Below are positions 28,111 through 37,402 of a stretch of DNA of 64,000 bases, piece after piece. A program made the position numbers and the translations under genes. The first letter of the stretch is position 1, and every line of letters begins with the position of its first letter. Location of the stretch: positions 1 to 64,000 of the forward strand of contig UCMT01000027.1 in NCBI GenBank assembly GCA_900473795.1, given 5' to 3'. The notes under the pieces are model-generated. The model was not told where the DNA came from. It searched no databases and saw only the letters and a program-made list of their open reading frames with translations. The DNA comes from Hyphomicrobiales bacterium. Lineage in GTDB: Bacteria > Pseudomonadota > Alphaproteobacteria > Rhizobiales > Rhizobiaceae.

Positions 28111-28140
28111 AAAGCCGCGCGAAACCTTGCGCGGCTTTTC
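28111..28140 (+). terminator. Bidirectional terminator between frnE-like gene and mfd
   Basis: AAAGCCGCGC (28111-28120) and GCGCGGCTTT (28129-28138) form a perfect ten-base stem with an eight-base loop, followed by TCTG. The A-rich left arm lets it work on the minus strand for mfd as well. Confidence 0.88.
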
Positions 28141-28150
28141 TGTTTGCCGC

Positions 28151-31100
28151 TCAGGCGCCCTTCGCCAGACCCGCCAATTGTGTCATGACAATGGCGGCAC
28201 CCGCCAGCCGCTTTTCCGGCGTCGGGAAATCACGCTGGAAGAAGATGCTGTGGTCGGGGCGGATCTTCGCCATGATGCCCTGCTTGGCGATATAGCCGAC
28301 AAGCGCGGCGGGATTGGGGAATTCCCGGTTGCGGAACTGCACCACGACGCCCTTCGGCCCTGCATCGAGCTTCTCGACATTGGCCGTGCGGCAGAGCGAC
28401 TTGATGTAGACGATTTTCAAGAGGTGCTGGACTTCGAGTGGCAGCGGGCCGAAGCGATCGATCAGTTCCGCACCGAAGGCGTCGATCTCCGAAAGTTCGG
28501 TGATCTCGCCGAGACGACGGTAGAGGCCAAGACGCAGATGCAGGTCCGGCACGTAGTCGTCCGGGATCATCACCGGCGTTCCGACCGAGATCTGCGGCGA
28601 CCAGCCCGTATCGGCGATTTCCTCTTCGCCCTTCAATTCGGCGACAGCCTCCTCCAGCATCTGCTGGTAGAGCTCGAAACCGACCTCCTTGATATGGCCG
28701 GACTGCTCGTCACCGAGCAGGTTGCCGGCGCCACGGATGTCTAGATCGTGGCTTGCCAACTGGAAGCCGGCGCCCAGCGTATCGAGCGACTGCAGGACCT
28801 TGAGCCGGCGCTCGGCCGTGCCCGTCAGTGTCCGGTTGACCGGCAGCGTAAACAGGGCAAAGGCGCGCACCTTGGAGCGACCGACGCGGCCGCGCAACTG
28901 ATAGAGTTGCGCCAGGCCGAACATGTCGGCGCGATGCACGATCAGGGTGTTGGCCGTCGGCACGTCGAGACCGGACTCGACGATCGTGGTCGAGAGCAGA
29001 ACGTCGTAGCGTCCCTCGTAGAAGGCATTCATGACGTCCTCAAGCTCAGTCGCCGGCATCTGGCCATGGGCAACGGCGACTTTCAGCTCCGGTACGTCGG
29101 ACTTCAGGAAATCATGAATTTCCGAGAGATCGGCAAGACGCGGGCAGACGTAAAAGCTCTGGCCACCGCGGTAATGCTCACGCATCAGCGTTTCGCGGAT
29201 CACCAGCGCATCGAAGGGCGAGATGAACGTGCGCACCGCCATGCGGTCGACCGGCGGCGTGGTGATCAGCGACAGTTCGCGCACGCCGGTCAAGGCAAGC
29301 TGCAACGTGCGCGGGATCGGTGTTGCCGACAGCGTCAGCACGTGCACATCGGATTTCAGCTCCTTCAGCCGCTCCTTGTGCTTGACGCCGAAATGCTGTT
29401 CCTCGTCGATGATCAGCAGGCCGAGATTGGCAAAATTGATCGAGGCGCCCAACAGCGCATGGGTGCCAACGACGATATCCGTCTTGCCCTCGGCCACTTC
29501 CTTCTTGGTCAGCGCCAGTTCCTTGGAGCCGACGAGGCGCGATGCCTGGGCGATACGCACGGGCAGGCCCCGGAAACGCTCCACGAAGGACTTGAAGTGC
29601 TGCCGGGCAAGCAGCGTCGTCGGCACCACGACGGCCACTTGAACGCCGTTCATCGCGGCAACGAACGCGGCGCGCAAGGCGACTTCCGTCTTGCCGAAGC
29701 CGACGTCGCCGCAGACGAGCCGGTCCATCGGTCGGCCGGCTCCGAGATCCTCGCGCACGGCCTCGATCGAATTCAGCTGGTCTTCGGTCTCGTCATAGGG
29801 AAAGCGGGCTGCGAATTCGTCATACAGGCCGTCCGGCGTGGCGAGCACCGGCGCATGCCGCGTCAGCCGCTCGGCAGCAATGCGAATGAGGCCGCCGGCC
29901 ATATCGAGCAGGCGTTTCTTCAGCTTCGCCTTGCGCGCCTGCCAGGCGACCCCTCCGAGCTTGTCGAGTACCGCGTCGCTGCCTTCCGAGCCGTAGCGCG
30001 ACAGAAGGTCTATGTTCTCCACCGGCAGGAAGAGCTTTGCCTCGTCTGCGTAGACCAGTTCCAGACAGGCATGTGGCGCGCCTGCCGCCTCGATCGTCCG
30101 CAGGCCGACGAAGCGGCCGATACCGTGCTCGGCGTGGACGACGATGCTGCCTTCGTCGAGACCGGCGACTTCGGCAATGAAATCCGCGCCGCGCTTGCGA
30201 CGCTTCGAGCGGCGCACCATGCGGTCGCCGAGAATATCCTGCTCGCCGATGACGACGAGATCGCCGGTCTCGAACCCGCTCTCGAGGCTGAGAACGGCAG
30301 AGGCCGCCTCCCCCGCTTTCAGCGATTTCAATTCCGAAAGCGCCTTGACGGGCTTGATGTTTGCAAGCCCGTGCTCGGCCAGCACCTGCAGCAGGCGGTC
30401 AAGCGATCCTTCCGACCAGGCCGAAATGAGAACCCTGGCGCCCTTGGCGCGGCGGTCGGCGATGTATTTCACCGCCTGGTCGAAGACGTTGACCCGCTCA
30501 GCGTCGCTCGCCCCTTCCGTCGCATTCTTCGCCCAGCGGACGCCGAGCCGCGCATCGACGGTCATGACCTGGCGTGCTTCGCCCTCATGCTCGCTGAACG
30601 GCGATAGGCGTACGGCATTGCGCGAGACCAGCGCGGCGTTGAGGTCTTCTGCACCGAGGTAGAGCAACTCCGGCGGCACGGGCTTGTAGGGCGTGCCCTG
30701 CGATATCTGAGTCTTGCCAGGTGCTGCGGAGGATTGACGGGCCTCGTAGTAGTCCGCGACCAGCTTGGAGCGCTCGGCGGCGGCTTCGCGAGCCACGTGA
30801 TCGGTGACGATATGGAAACCGGCAAGGTAGTCGAACACGGTATCGAGCCGGTCGTAGAACAGCGGCAACCAGTGTTCCATGCCGGCATAGCGGCGACCTT
30901 CGGAAACCGCCTGATAGAGGGCATCGTCGCGGGTCGCCGCGCCGAACATCGACAGATATTGGGTGCGAAAATGGCTGATCGTCTCCGGCGTCAGCGACAC
31001 CTCGCTCATCGGGTTGAGATCGAGCGACCGGGCCTGGCCGGTGGTGCGCTGGCTGGCAGGATCGAAGGAACGGATCGTTTCGAGCGTGTCGCCGAAGAAA

Positions 31101-31660
31101 TCGAGGCGCACCGGCTCGTCGCTGCCGGGAACGAAGACATCGAGGATGCCGCCGCGCACCGCATATTCACCGACTTCGCGAACGGTGGCGACGCGCTCGA
31201 AGCCATTGCGTGCAAGCCGCGCGGCGACATCGTCCATTCGGATCGTGTTGCCCGGTCGGGCGGAGAAGGCGAGACTTTCGATGACCTCCTGCGGCACCAT
31301 CTTCTGAAGTGCTGCATTGACGGTGACGAGCACGATGGCCGGATGCGGCTTCTTCGCATGCGCGATCAGGCCACTCAGCGTCGCCAGACGCCGGGCCGAG
31401 GTATCGGCACTGGGAGATACGCGGTCATACGGCAGGCAGTCCCACCCGGGCAGCGTGAGAACCGGAATGTCCGGCGCGGCAAAGCCGAGCATCTGCTCGA
31501 CATCGGCGATCCGCTGACCATCGGACAGAATGTAGGCGACGGGGCCATTGGCGCGCGCCAGTTCGGCAAGGACAAGCGGTTCGACGCCGGCGGGCACCGG
31601 GCCGATGGTCAGTTCGCGGGTTGCGCGTGCAACTTTATTGGGGTCAAATCCGGCAATCAT
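28151..31660 (-). CDS. mfd: Transcription-repair coupling factor Mfd
   Basis: Mfd displaces RNA polymerase stalled at DNA damage and recruits UvrA. The 1169-residue protein has the UvrB-like N-terminal domain (RELTIGPVPAG, LPGWDCLPYDRVSPS), the polymerase-interaction domain (LSRYGSEG, LDKLGG...WQARKAK), and a RecG-like helicase core with GDVGFGKTEVALRAAF (Walker A), IIDEEQHFGV, and QLRGRVGRSKVRAFAL. The C-terminal autoinhibitory D7 domain follows. Its start codon overlaps the sdhE stop by four bases, so it is translated with sdhE. Confidence 0.97.
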   Translation of the reverse strand: MIAGFDPNKVARATRELTIGPVPAGVEPLVLAELARANGPVAYILSDGQRIADVEQMLGFAAPDIPVLTLPGWDCLPYDRVSPSADTSARRLATLSGLIAHAKKPHPAIVLVTVNAALQKMVPQEVIESLAFSARPGNTIRMDDVAARLARNGFERVATVREVGEYAVRGGILDVFVPGSDEPVRLDFFGDTLETIRSFDPASQRTTGQARSLDLNPMSEVSLTPETISHFRTQYLSMFGAATRDDALYQAVSEGRRYAGMEHWLPLFYDRLDTVFDYLAGFHIVTDHVAREAAAERSKLVADYYEARQSSAAPGKTQISQGTPYKPVPPELLYLGAEDLNAALVSRNAVRLSPFSEHEGEARQVMTVDARLGVRWAKNATEGASDAERVNVFDQAVKYIADRRAKGARVLISAWSEGSLDRLLQVLAEHGLANIKPVKALSELKSLKAGEAASAVLSLESGFETGDLVVIGEQDILGDRMVRRSKRRKRGADFIAEVAGLDEGSIVVHAEHGIGRFVGLRTIEAAGAPHACLELVYADEAKLFLPVENIDLLSRYGSEGSDAVLDKLGGVAWQARKAKLKKRLLDMAGGLIRIAAERLTRHAPVLATPDGLYDEFAARFPYDETEDQLNSIEAVREDLGAGRPMDRLVCGDVGFGKTEVALRAAFVAAMNGVQVAVVVPTTLLARQHFKSFVERFRGLPVRIAQASRLVGSKELALTKKEVAEGKTDIVVGTHALLGASINFANLGLLIIDEEQHFGVKHKERLKELKSDVHVLTLSATPIPRTLQLALTGVRELSLITTPPVDRMAVRTFISPFDALVIRETLMREHYRGGQSFYVCPRLADLSEIHDFLKSDVPELKVAVAHGQMPATELEDVMNAFYEGRYDVLLSTTIVESGLDVPTANTLIVHRADMFGLAQLYQLRGRVGRSKVRAFALFTLPVNRTLTGTAERRLKVLQSLDTLGAGFQLASHDLDIRGAGNLLGDEQSGHIKEVGFELYQQMLEEAVAELKGEEEIADTGWSPQISVGTPVMIPDDYVPDLHLRLGLYRRLGEITELSEIDAFGAELIDRFGPLPLEVQHLLKIVYIKSLCRTANVEKLDAGPKGVVVQFRNREFPNPAALVGYIAKQGIMAKIRPDHSIFFQRDFPTPEKRLAGAAIVMTQLAGLAKGA

Positions 31661-31974
31661 CGATCGTCTTTATTCTCGGCGGCAAGGAGCTTGTCGAAAT
31701 CCGGACGATAGGAAGCAATGCGCTCAAACAGCGGCGTCCGGTAGTGTTGCGGCACCGGCCTTTCGCCGATGATCCACTTGACCAGATCGTTGTCCTCTTC
31801 CGCCATGATGGTTTCGAGCTCGTCAAGGTCGGCGTCCGCGAGACCGGCAAGTTCATTGTCGGCGAACTGCCCGAATACCAGGTCCATTTCCCTGATGCCG
31901 CGATGCCAGGCACGAAAAAGAATGCGTCTGCGGCGCGGATCAAGATCGGCGCTCGTGCGTGTGATGCCCGTCAT
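31657..31974 (-). CDS. sdhE: Succinate dehydrogenase assembly factor SdhE
   Basis: SdhE helps covalent flavinylation of succinate dehydrogenase subunit A. The 105-residue protein carries the family hallmark RGIREMDLVFGQF (RGxxEMD, about residues 26-38) and DLVKWIIGERPVPQHYR. It is encoded upstream of mfd with ATGA overlap, and recG starts 117 bases away in the opposite direction. The gene order recG / sdhE-mfd is frequent in rhizobia although the functions differ. Confidence 0.93.
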   Translation of the reverse strand: MTGITRTSADLDPRRRRILFRAWHRGIREMDLVFGQFADNELAGLADADLDELETIMAEEDNDLVKWIIGERPVPQHYRTPLFERIASYRPDFDKLLAAENKDDR

Positions 31975-32091
31975 CTAAAGTCCTTCCTGCCGCCGCGTCG
32001 TTGGGAGCGCGCGTTGCAGTGGCTCTATAAACGCTGAAAAGACGATTGTCAGCCTTGCCAAAGACCTAATCCTCGTTTCAGTCTGGCCCGC

Positions 32092-34194
32092 ATGCGCCCG
32101 GCCCTTCTCGACCCCCTGTTCGCCCCCCTGAATTCGCTTCCCGGCATCGGCCCGAAAGCGGGCGAGCTTTATGCGCGGCTGCTGGGACGCGAAAGCATCG
32201 ATGATTGCCGCGTAATCGATCTCGTTTTCCATGCGCCGCATTCGCTCATCGACCGGCGGCATCAGCCGGGTATCGCACGCGCGCCGCAGGGCGCCATCGT
32301 CACGATCACCGGCCGGGTCGACCGGCACCAGCCACCGGCCCCCAGAACCAGCCAGCCCTACCGCGTCTTCCTGCACGACGACACCGGGGAACTGGCGCTG
32401 ACCTTCTTCCGGGTCAAGGGAAACTGGCTGGAGAAGGCGCTGCCGCTCGACGAAACCGTGACTGTCAGCGGCAAGATCGACTGGTTCAACGGCCGTCCGT
32501 CGATGGTGCATCCGGATTACATGGTGCGGGTGACGGAAGCGGAAAACCTGCCGCTGGTCGAACCGATCTACCCTCTGACCGCAGGCCTTTCGGCCCGTAT
32601 CCTGCGCAAGTCGATCGAGGCTGCCCTGCCCCGGATCCCCGATTTTCCGGAGTGGATCGACGATGCTCTGCTGGAGAAGCAGAGCTTTGGATCAGCCCGC
32701 GATTGTTTCCTTGCCCTTCACGAACCGCGCGACGAAACCGATATCGACCCGCAGGCGCCCGCTCGCCGCCGGCTTGCCTATGACGAGTTTCTGGCCGGAC
32801 AGCTATCCCTTTCGCTCGTCCGCCAACGATTGCGCAAGGTCGCGGGCACGCCGGTGCATGCAACCGGGAAACTCAGCAAGCCGGTGCGCGACGCCCTGCC
32901 CTTTTCGCTGACCGTCAGCCAGGCGACGGCGATCGGCGAGGTCTTGAAGGACATGGCGGGAACGGAGCGGATGCTGCGTCTGCTGCAGGGCGATGTCGGC
33001 TCGGGAAAGACGGCGGTGGCGCTGATGTCGATGGTGGCCGCCGTCGAGGCCGGTGGCCAGGCCATTCTGATGGCGCCGACGGAAATCCTTGCGCGGCAGC
33101 ATTTCGCCACGCTCTCGAAAATGGCAGCACCAGCCGGTATTACCATCGATGTCCTGACCGGCCGCACCAAGGGCCGCGAGCGCGACGCTATTCTGGAGCG
33201 CATCGCCTCGGGCGATACGCAGATCGTCATCGGCACGCATGCGCTGTTCCAGGACACGGCCACCTACAGCAATCTGCTTCTCGCGGTGGTCGACGAGCAG
33301 CATCGTTTCGGGGTCCACCAGCGGCTGCGGCTGACCGCCAAGGGGATTTCGCCGCATATGCTGGTCATGACCGCGACGCCGATCCCGCGCACGCTGGTTC
33401 TGGCCGCCTTTGGCGACATGGATGTTTCCAAGCTCACCGAGAAGCCGGCCGGCCGCAAGCCGATCCAGACCGTCACCGTCTCGACCGAGCGAACGGGAGA
33501 AATCGTCTCGCGGCTGCATACGGCGCTCGGCGAAGGCAAGAAGGCCTATTGGATCTGCCCGCTGGTCGAGGAATCGGACGCCTCCGACCTGATGTCGGTC
33601 GACGAGCGATTCCAGACGCTCAAAAGCCATTTCGGCTCTGAGGTCGGCCTTGTGCATGGCCGCATGAACGGCGCCGATAAGGACGCTGTCATGCTCGCCT
33701 TCAAGAATGGCGAAATCCGGCTTCTGGTGGCGACCACCGTTGTCGAAGTCGGGGTCGATGTGCCCGATGCGACGATCATGGTGATCGAGCACGCCGAGCG
33801 CTTCGGACTGGCGCAGTTGCACCAGTTGCGAGGCCGCGTCGGGCGTGGCGACGAAGCGTCCACCTGCATCCTGCTCTACAAGGGCCCCTTGAGCGAAAAC
33901 GGCCGGGCGCGGCTGTCGATCCTTCGGGAAACCGAAGACGGCTTTCTGATTGCCGAGGAAGATCTGAAACTGCGGGGCGAAGGCGAATTGCTCGGCACGC
34001 GTCAATCCGGCACGCCCGGCTTTCGCATTGCCAGCCTCGAGGCGCATGGCGATCTGCTCGAGATCGCGCGCAAGGATGCCGCTTATATCATCGAGCGCGA
34101 CCCGGAACTGACATCGGAGCGCGGCACGGCCTTGCGGACATTGCTCTATCTCTACCGCCGCGACGAGGCGATCCGCTTTCTCAGAGCCGGCTGA
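32092..34194 (+). CDS. recG: ATP-dependent DNA helicase RecG
   Basis: RecG remodels stalled forks and branched DNA. The 700-residue protein has the N-terminal wedge/OB domain (about 1-260, TITGRVDRHQ, FFRVKGNWLEKAL), the helicase core with GDVGSGKTAVAL (Walker A), VVDEQHRFGV, TATPIPRTL, and QLRGRVGRGDEAS, and the C-terminal TRG motif region. It is divergent from sdhE-mfd. Its last 14 bases overlap the end of the convergent DUF502 gene. Confidence 0.97.
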   Translation: MRPALLDPLFAPLNSLPGIGPKAGELYARLLGRESIDDCRVIDLVFHAPHSLIDRRHQPGIARAPQGAIVTITGRVDRHQPPAPRTSQPYRVFLHDDTGELALTFFRVKGNWLEKALPLDETVTVSGKIDWFNGRPSMVHPDYMVRVTEAENLPLVEPIYPLTAGLSARILRKSIEAALPRIPDFPEWIDDALLEKQSFGSARDCFLALHEPRDETDIDPQAPARRRLAYDEFLAGQLSLSLVRQRLRKVAGTPVHATGKLSKPVRDALPFSLTVSQATAIGEVLKDMAGTERMLRLLQGDVGSGKTAVALMSMVAAVEAGGQAILMAPTEILARQHFATLSKMAAPAGITIDVLTGRTKGRERDAILERIASGDTQIVIGTHALFQDTATYSNLLLAVVDEQHRFGVHQRLRLTAKGISPHMLVMTATPIPRTLVLAAFGDMDVSKLTEKPAGRKPIQTVTVSTERTGEIVSRLHTALGEGKKAYWICPLVEESDASDLMSVDERFQTLKSHFGSEVGLVHGRMNGADKDAVMLAFKNGEIRLLVATTVVEVGVDVPDATIMVIEHAERFGLAQLHQLRGRVGRGDEASTCILLYKGPLSENGRARLSILRETEDGFLIAEEDLKLRGEGELLGTRQSGTPGFRIASLEAHGDLLEIARKDAAYIIERDPELTSERGTALRTLLYLYRRDEAIRFLRAG

Positions 34195-34897
34195 AGAACT
34201 TGCCGCGTTTGGTCGCCGCTGGCACCATCTCCCCCGGCACCTGCAATGCCTTCGGCAGATAGTCAGGCGCCACCAGACCTCCGGAGAGCAACAGCTTGGC
34301 GGCATCTTCGGGGCTCATATCGAGCGGTACGATCTTTTCACGCGGCACGAAAATGAGGAATCCAGCCGTCGGAACCGGTGTCGGCGGCAGGAACACGGCG
34401 ACCATGTCGAGACCCCGTTCCCTGAACTTGACGGCGATTTCGCCTTTGGCATCCGTCGCAATGAAAACCAGGGACCAGAGGCCCGGGCTCGGATACTCGA
34501 TCAGGCCCGCTTTCTTGAACGAGTTCGACTGATCCTGCAGCACCGTCTGGAATATCTGCTTCAAACCCTTGTAGATCGAGCGCACAAGCGGCGTCCGCAC
34601 AAGCAGCGACTCACCAAAACCGACAATGCTGCGGCCGATCAGGTTGGCGGTGAAGAAACCGACCAGCGTGATCAGCAGCAAGGCGGTCAGCAGGCCGAAA
34701 CCGGGCACCGGATAGGGCAGAAAATTGTCCGGATTGTAGTCGAATGGCAGATAGGGCTTCACCCAGCTGTCGGCCCAGAGAATGAACGACCATGTGATCC
34801 AGGCAGTGATGGCAAGCGGCGCACAGATGATCAAACCGGTGAGGAAATAATTCCTCAACCGCGTGGCGAAAAATCCGCGTGCCTGTTCGTCCGTCAT
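34181..34897 (-). CDS. DUF502-domain membrane protein
   Basis: The 238-residue product has two predicted transmembrane helices (about residues 15-40, ITAWITWSFILWADSW, and 62-88, GLLTALLLITLVGFFTANL) and the DUF502 signatures GFGESLLVRTPLVRSIYKGLKQ and AVFLPPTPVPTAGFLIFVP. Function unknown; the family is common in bacteria and related to a plant endomembrane group. It lies 10 bases downstream of the GNAT gene, so it may be in the glmS-GNAT transcript. Its 3' end overlaps recG by 14 bases. Confidence 0.88.
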   Translation of the reverse strand: MTDEQARGFFATRLRNYFLTGLIICAPLAITAWITWSFILWADSWVKPYLPFDYNPDNFLPYPVPGFGLLTALLLITLVGFFTANLIGRSIVGFGESLLVRTPLVRSIYKGLKQIFQTVLQDQSNSFKKAGLIEYPSPGLWSLVFIATDAKGEIAVKFRERGLDMVAVFLPPTPVPTAGFLIFVPREKIVPLDMSPEDAAKLLLSGGLVAPDYLPKALQVPGEMVPAATKRGKFFSRL

Positions 34898-34907
34898 ACC
34901 GCTCTGT

Positions 34908-35414
34908 TTATCCGTCGACGCCGCCGTAAAAAGCCGCGTGGTATGTCACCATGCCGGAGGCCGGAGTGGACGACAAGGGCTGTGCCAAAAAATATTGCGG
35001 CGCACAATCAGCGAATGTGATCTGCGGATCGTTCTGAAATCCGAACTTGCGATAAAGCTCGGGATTGCCCACCACGACACACCCTGTCGCCGCTCGTTCC
35101 CGCAGCATTTCCAACCCTTGGCGGATCAGCGCGCCGCCGATGCCCCGCCCCTGGTGCGACGGCAAGACCGACACGGGACCAAGTCCGAACCATCCCGCCG
35201 AACCGTCCGAAAATTCGACGGGTGAAAAGGCGACATGGCCGACCACCTCGCCCTGAACCTCGGCGACCAGCGACAGGCTGAGCGCGCCGGCGTTGCGCAG
35301 GCGGTCAACGATCAGATGTTCCGTCCCCGCGCTGTACGGACGATCCTTGAAGGCTTCCCGCGTGAGGGAATGGATTGCTCCGACATCCCCCGGCTTTTCG
35401 GGCCGTATCATCAT
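34908..35414 (-). CDS. GNAT-family N-acetyltransferase
   Basis: The 168-residue product starts MMIRPEKPGDVGAIHSLTRE and contains the acetyl-CoA-binding GLGPVSVLPSHQGRGIGGALI (the RGIGGAL part is the Q/RxxGxG/A pyrophosphate loop), followed by VVVGNPELYRKFGF. The fold and the closing motif resemble YhbS-type members. The acceptor is unknown. Its first ATG overlaps the glmS stop by four bases, so it is co-translated with glmS. A role in amino-sugar or protein acetylation is possible but cannot be read from the sequence. Confidence 0.88.
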   Translation of the reverse strand: MMIRPEKPGDVGAIHSLTREAFKDRPYSAGTEHLIVDRLRNAGALSLSLVAEVQGEVVGHVAFSPVEFSDGSAGWFGLGPVSVLPSHQGRGIGGALIRQGLEMLRERAATGCVVVGNPELYRKFGFQNDPQITFADCAPQYFLAQPLSSTPASGMVTYHAAFYGGVDG

Positions 35415-37237
35415 TCCACGGTAACCGATTTGGCAAGGTTGCGCGGCTGATCGACATCCGTGCCCATGAACACGGCGGTATGATAGGCAAGCAACTGGAT
35501 CGGCAGCGCGAAGATCATCGGCGCAATGATTTCATCGACACTCGGCAGGATGATCGTGCTCATCGTCTCCAGCTTGGACGCTGCGGCGCCCTTTTCATCC
35601 GTGATGAAGATGATGCGGCCGCCGCGCGCTGCGACTTCCTGCATGTTCGACACCGTCTTTTCAAAGAATCGGTCATGCGGCGCGATGACGATGACGGGCA
35701 TATTTTCATCGATCAGGGCGATCGGGCCGTGCTTCAATTCGCCCGCGGCGTAGCCCTCGGCATGGATATAGGAGATTTCCTTGAGCTTCAGTGCACCTTC
35801 CATGGCCAGCGGGTAGCTGGTGCCGCGACCGAGATAGAGCACGTCCTTGCATTTCGACAGCTCGCGCGACAGGCTTTCCATCGCCGGTTGGATACTGTTC
35901 AGTACCCGACCCATGATCCGCGGCATCTCGGCAAGGCTGCGGACGAGAGCCTTTTCCTCGGCCTCCGACACGGTGCCGCGTGCACGCCCGGCGCCGATCG
36001 CGAGCGCCGCCAGCACGGAGAGCTGGCAGGTGAAGGCCTTGGTCGAGGCAACGCCGATTTCCGGACCCGCCATGATCGGGAAAACCGCATCGGACTCCCG
36101 CGCAATCGTCGATTCCTTGACGTTGACGACAGCGCCGATCTTCAGACCATGTTCCTTGCAGTATCGCAACGACGCGAGCGTATCGGCCGTCTCCCCCGAC
36201 TGCGAGATGAACAGAGCAGCGGACTGCGGCGACAGCGGGATTTCGCGGTAGCGGAATTCCGAAGCGACATCGATCTCGACCGGCAGGCGGGCGTAGCGCT
36301 CGAACCAGTATTTGCCGACGAGGCCGGCGAGATAGGCTGTGCCGCAGGCGGAAATGGCGAGGCTCGGAACCTTGGCGAAATCGATCGCCGAGGTCATCGG
36401 GTTCACCTTATTCTCGATGAAGTCGATGTACTGGCCGAGCGCGTGCGAAATCACCTCCGGCTGCTCATAGATTTCCTTTTCCATGAAATGGCGGTGATTG
36501 CCCTTGTCGACCATGTAGGCCGCGGCAACCGAGACCTGGCGCGGGCGGGCAACCCGCTTGCCGTCATGGTCGAGGATCTCGACACCATCGGCCGTCAGGA
36601 CCGCCCAATCACCGTCGATGAGATAGGTGATTTCATTGGTGAAGGGCGAGAGGGCAATCGCGTCTGACCCGAGGAACATTTCCCCCTTGCCGAAACCAAC
36701 AGCCAGCGGCGGGCCGCTGCGAGCAGCCATGATCGTGCCCGGAGCATCCTGAAAGATGACGGCAAGCGCATAGGCGCCGGTGACCCGGCGCAGCATGGTC
36801 TGCATCGCGTCCTTCTGGCTCATTCCGTCGCGGATCAGCTTGGCGAGCAGTTGCGCCACGACTTCGGTGTCGGTCTGCGTGCTGAAGGTCGCGCCCGCGT
36901 GGGCAAGCTCGTCCTTCAACTCGGAGAAATTCTCGATGATACCGTTGTGGACGACGGCGACGCCATCGGTGAAATGCGGATGGGCATTGTTTTCGGTCGG
37001 CGCGCCATGCGTCGCCCAGCGCGTGTGCGCAATGCCGGTCTTTCCAGCCAATGGCTCGCCGCGCAGCTTGGTTTCGAGATTGACGAGCTTGCCTTCCGCG
37101 CGGCGCCGGGCAAGAACGCCGTCATGGATCGTCGCGACCCCGGCGGAATCATAACCGCGATATTCGAGCCGCTTCAGCGCATCGACCAGGCGCTCGGAGA
37201 CGGGCTTATTTCCAACGATACCGACAATGCCGCACAT
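35411..37237 (-). CDS. glmS: Glutamine-fructose-6-phosphate aminotransferase
   Basis: GlmS makes glucosamine-6-phosphate from fructose-6-phosphate and glutamine, the first committed step to UDP-GlcNAc. The 608-residue protein (E. coli 609) begins MCGIVGIVGNKP with the nucleophilic Cys2 exposed after Met removal. The glutaminase domain is followed by two SIS domains (ISACGTAYLAGL, SQSGETADTLASL, YLGRGTSYPLAMEGALKLKE, LAKSVTVE at the tail). It lies 165 bases after glmU on the same strand with no obvious terminator between, and is followed by the GNAT and DUF502 genes. No glmS ribozyme is present, as expected outside Gram-positives. Confidence 0.98.
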   Translation of the reverse strand: MCGIVGIVGNKPVSERLVDALKRLEYRGYDSAGVATIHDGVLARRRAEGKLVNLETKLRGEPLAGKTGIAHTRWATHGAPTENNAHPHFTDGVAVVHNGIIENFSELKDELAHAGATFSTQTDTEVVAQLLAKLIRDGMSQKDAMQTMLRRVTGAYALAVIFQDAPGTIMAARSGPPLAVGFGKGEMFLGSDAIALSPFTNEITYLIDGDWAVLTADGVEILDHDGKRVARPRQVSVAAAYMVDKGNHRHFMEKEIYEQPEVISHALGQYIDFIENKVNPMTSAIDFAKVPSLAISACGTAYLAGLVGKYWFERYARLPVEIDVASEFRYREIPLSPQSAALFISQSGETADTLASLRYCKEHGLKIGAVVNVKESTIARESDAVFPIMAGPEIGVASTKAFTCQLSVLAALAIGAGRARGTVSEAEEKALVRSLAEMPRIMGRVLNSIQPAMESLSRELSKCKDVLYLGRGTSYPLAMEGALKLKEISYIHAEGYAAGELKHGPIALIDENMPVIVIAPHDRFFEKTVSNMQEVAARGGRIIFITDEKGAAASKLETMSTIILPSVDEIIAPMIFALPIQLLAYHTAVFMGTDVDQPRNLAKSVTVE

Positions 37238-37402
37238 AGGTGTCTTCTCCGCAATTTTTTCGTGAGACCGGTGCCCTATCAGACATGACGCCGGTTAAGG
37301 TTCATTTCTTAGATGCCGTTTTGGTATCGAATTTCCACAAATGCGCAATCGAGCCGAATGTCACTTTCGGTTTCACACTTTAACCGTAGCACAACGGGCG
37401 GA

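Noticed and set aside
37238..37402. glmS ribozyme or another riboswitch ahead of glmS
   Set aside because: No conserved riboswitch core is seen, and the glmS ribozyme is confined mainly to Gram-positive relatives.
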